Source: Candidatus Zixiibacteriota bacterium
GTDB taxonomy: Bacteria > Zixibacteria > MSB-5A5 > SM1-73
Reading direction: 5' to 3'
Assembly: GCA_022866585.1 (NCBI GenBank)
Contig: JALHUP010000058.1
Coordinates: 1-6,198 of the forward strand
DNA length: 6,198 bases
Of the stretch, positions 4,681-6,198 are shown one piece after another (positions within the stretch are counted from its first letter, which is position 1; each line of letters begins with the position of its first letter). The position numbers and the translations under genes are program-made. The notes under the pieces were generated by a model that did not search any database, was not told where the DNA came from, and saw only the letters and a program-made list of their open reading frames with translations.

Positions 4681-6198
4681 ATGTTTTCTAAAAAAATCTT
4701 AGCCTTAGCCATGGGGATGCTTGTCCTCATTTTCGGCTTGCAGAATTTAAAGGCTCAAACCCTTGAGGAGATTTTGAATAAGCACATGCAAGCTTTAGGC
4801 GGGGAGGAGGCGCTCAAAGCCGAGAGAAACTCTATAGCGGAGGTTGACATAATCGTTCCCGGTGGACTGACCGGAAAAGTTAAGAACTATTTCAAATACC
4901 CGGACAAGCTTAGAACTGAAATGGATTTGAAAGTAGTGAAGCAGTTAACCATCTATGATGGCGAGAAAGGATGGGTTCAAGATGCCAATGGTCAGGTTCG
5001 CGAATTAGCTGGCATGGAGCTGGAACAGACCAAAAGTGAACTCTACTTTAGTCTTTACGGATACCTGTTTCCGGAAAGGGCTAAAGGAAAAGTAGAATAT
5101 TTGGGACGGGAGGAGGCAGGTGGCATAAACTATTATGTGGTTCAAGCTACTCCCGAAGGGTGCGATCCAGTAAAAATGTTCATCAATCCAGAAACATACC
5201 TGATAGATAAAACCGTTAGCAAGTATGATATAGTTGTGGCTACCAATTATTTTTCTGATTATAAGGATTTCGAAGGAGTGAAGGTGGCGACCTCTATGGT
5301 TATCAATATGGGGGATACTGCTTATGACATCAGATCCACCTTGACAAACATCGAATTGAATCCTGAATTATCTGATGATCTCTTTAAAATACCATCGCCT
5401 TCGGAAAAAGACTACAAATTTCCACCTGGAAAGAACTTTGTGGAAATCCCTTTTGTCCTGAATAGCAATCATATCTATATCCCAGTTAAGATCGGTGGCT
5501 CAAAACAGTTGAGTTTTATATTAGACACTGGCGCAGGTGGTCCGGTTTTGGATACCCAGACCGCCAAGGACCTGGGTTTGAAGACAATAGGCAAATTTGA
5601 AGGGCGGGGCGCAGGTGAGGGAACCCAAGAGGTCAATCTGGTTTCACTGTCAAGCGTCAGACTCGGTGATCTGGTCATAGATAGTGTTTCCGCAATGACC
5701 ATAGGCTTAAAGCCGCTTAGCAAATATGAGGGGATGCCGGTTGACGGGATTTTAGGATACGACATCTTCAGCAAATTTGTGGTCAAAGTCGATTATGAAA
5801 ATCAAAAGTTAACTTTGTATGAGCCGTCAAGTTTTGAATATACTGGCAAGGAAGAGATTCTTCCTATAACGCTTGAAGAGAGTCACCCCCATATCAAGGC
5901 AAAAATTGATGGTCAATATGAAGGCACCTTTGTGATCGATACAGGAGCCAGAAGCAGTCTGGTTCTTAATACACCATTTGTCCAAAAATATAATCTTGGG
6001 GCAAAAACCGGCAAAAAGATCGATGTCTTCTCTGGCATAGGTATAGGGGGAAAAGCCCCGGGCAAAGTTACCAGAGTAAAAAGCATTGAGATTGGTAAAT
6101 TCAACATACCTGCTCCTGTAACCACTCTATCTTCATCTGAAAAGGGTGCATTCGCCAGTGAAAAGATCGACGGTAATATTGGCGGCGGCATTCTCAAA
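4681..6198 (+). CDS. Secreted protein: LolA-like domain plus two retropepsin-like aspartyl protease lobes (runs off the right edge)
   Basis: 506 residues are visible with no stop. A signal peptide (1-25, cleavage likely after LKA) sends it across the inner membrane; there is no lipobox Cys. Residues about 28-240 resemble the LolA/LppX outer-membrane lipoprotein-sorting fold (start HMQALGGEEAL; DGEKGWV near 90), a fold that binds lipid or acyl chains. Two retropepsin-like lobes follow. Lobe 1 (about 254-385) has the catalytic DTGAGGPVLD (282-291) and DGILGYDIFSKF (355-366). Lobe 2 (about 395 onward) has DTGARSSLVL (420-429) and the equivalent DGNIGGGIL (497-505) at the window edge. Two DTG lobes in one chain could form a complete two-Asp active site without dimerising. 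The start is clear: GAGAGGAGGT (4666-4675) ends five bases before the ATG. No close promoter is seen; the signal at 4308-4335 is a candidate. Substrate unknown. Confidence 0.85.
   Translation, partial: MFSKKILALAMGMLVLIFGLQNLKAQTLEEILNKHMQALGGEEALKAERNSIAEVDIIVPGGLTGKVKNYFKYPDKLRTEMDLKVVKQLTIYDGEKGWVQDANGQVRELAGMELEQTKSELYFSLYGYLFPERAKGKVEYLGREEAGGINYYVVQATPEGCDPVKMFINPETYLIDKTVSKYDIVVATNYFSDYKDFEGVKVATSMVINMGDTAYDIRSTLTNIELNPELSDDLFKIPSPSEKDYKFPPGKNFVEIPFVLNSNHIYIPVKIGGSKQLSFILDTGAGGPVLDTQTAKDLGLKTIGKFEGRGAGEGTQEVNLVSLSSVRLGDLVIDSVSAMTIGLKPLSKYEGMPVDGILGYDIFSKFVVKVDYENQKLTLYEPSSFEYTGKEEILPITLEESHPHIKAKIDGQYEGTFVIDTGARSSLVLNTPFVQKYNLGAKTGKKIDVFSGIGIGGKAPGKVTRVKSIEIGKFNIPAPVTTLSSSEKGAFASEKIDGNIGGGILK

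Noticed and set aside
4499..4702. Open frame of 67 codons on the plus strand
   Set aside because: It is a translation of the C/G-rich hairpin repeat, has no ribosome binding site and runs into the well-supported start at 4681.

Overview
The window looks like chromosomal DNA from an uncultured, didermic-type bacterium of moderate GC (about 42-45% in the housekeeping genes, judged from sampled lines). The evidence is a PBP1A-type peptidoglycan synthase, a bacterial tyrosyl-tRNA synthetase, a secreted protein with an outer-membrane lipoprotein-sorting-like domain, and short palindromic intergenic repeats. No marker here fixes the phylum.

Layout. On the left, the N-terminal 282 residues of a class A penicillin-binding protein run leftward off the edge (1-848, minus). 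It is divergent from tyrS (1085-2308, plus); the 236-base gap holds a compact three-way-junction repeat at 871-922. tyrS converges on an accessory block of two minus-strand genes. Upstream is a DUF4365-like protein with a PD-(D/E)XK-type nuclease core (3233-4180); downstream is a helical protein ending in a HEPN-like RX4H motif (2343-3143). Each is followed within 7-15 bases of its stop codon by a copy of the same 18-base palindromic repeat, so the HEPN-like gene is bracketed by direct repeats 881 bases apart. The two genes differ from each other in base composition (about 33% against about 50% GC), which suggests separate acquisitions.

A 500-base gene-free stretch (4181-4680) follows. It contains a mirror-symmetric bidirectional promoter (4308-4355) whose two -10 boxes share one palindromic core, then three different hairpin repeats in a row (4416-4580). 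On the right, a secreted protein begins at 4681 and leaves the window at 6198: signal peptide, LolA/LppX-like domain and two retropepsin-like DTG lobes.

How the genes may work together. The PBP and the secreted protease act in the envelope and tyrS in translation; they share no pathway. The two middle genes form a plausible but untested nuclease plus HEPN module of the kind found in defence loci. The strongest single regulatory signal is the minus-strand promoter with consensus -35 and -10 boxes aimed at that module.
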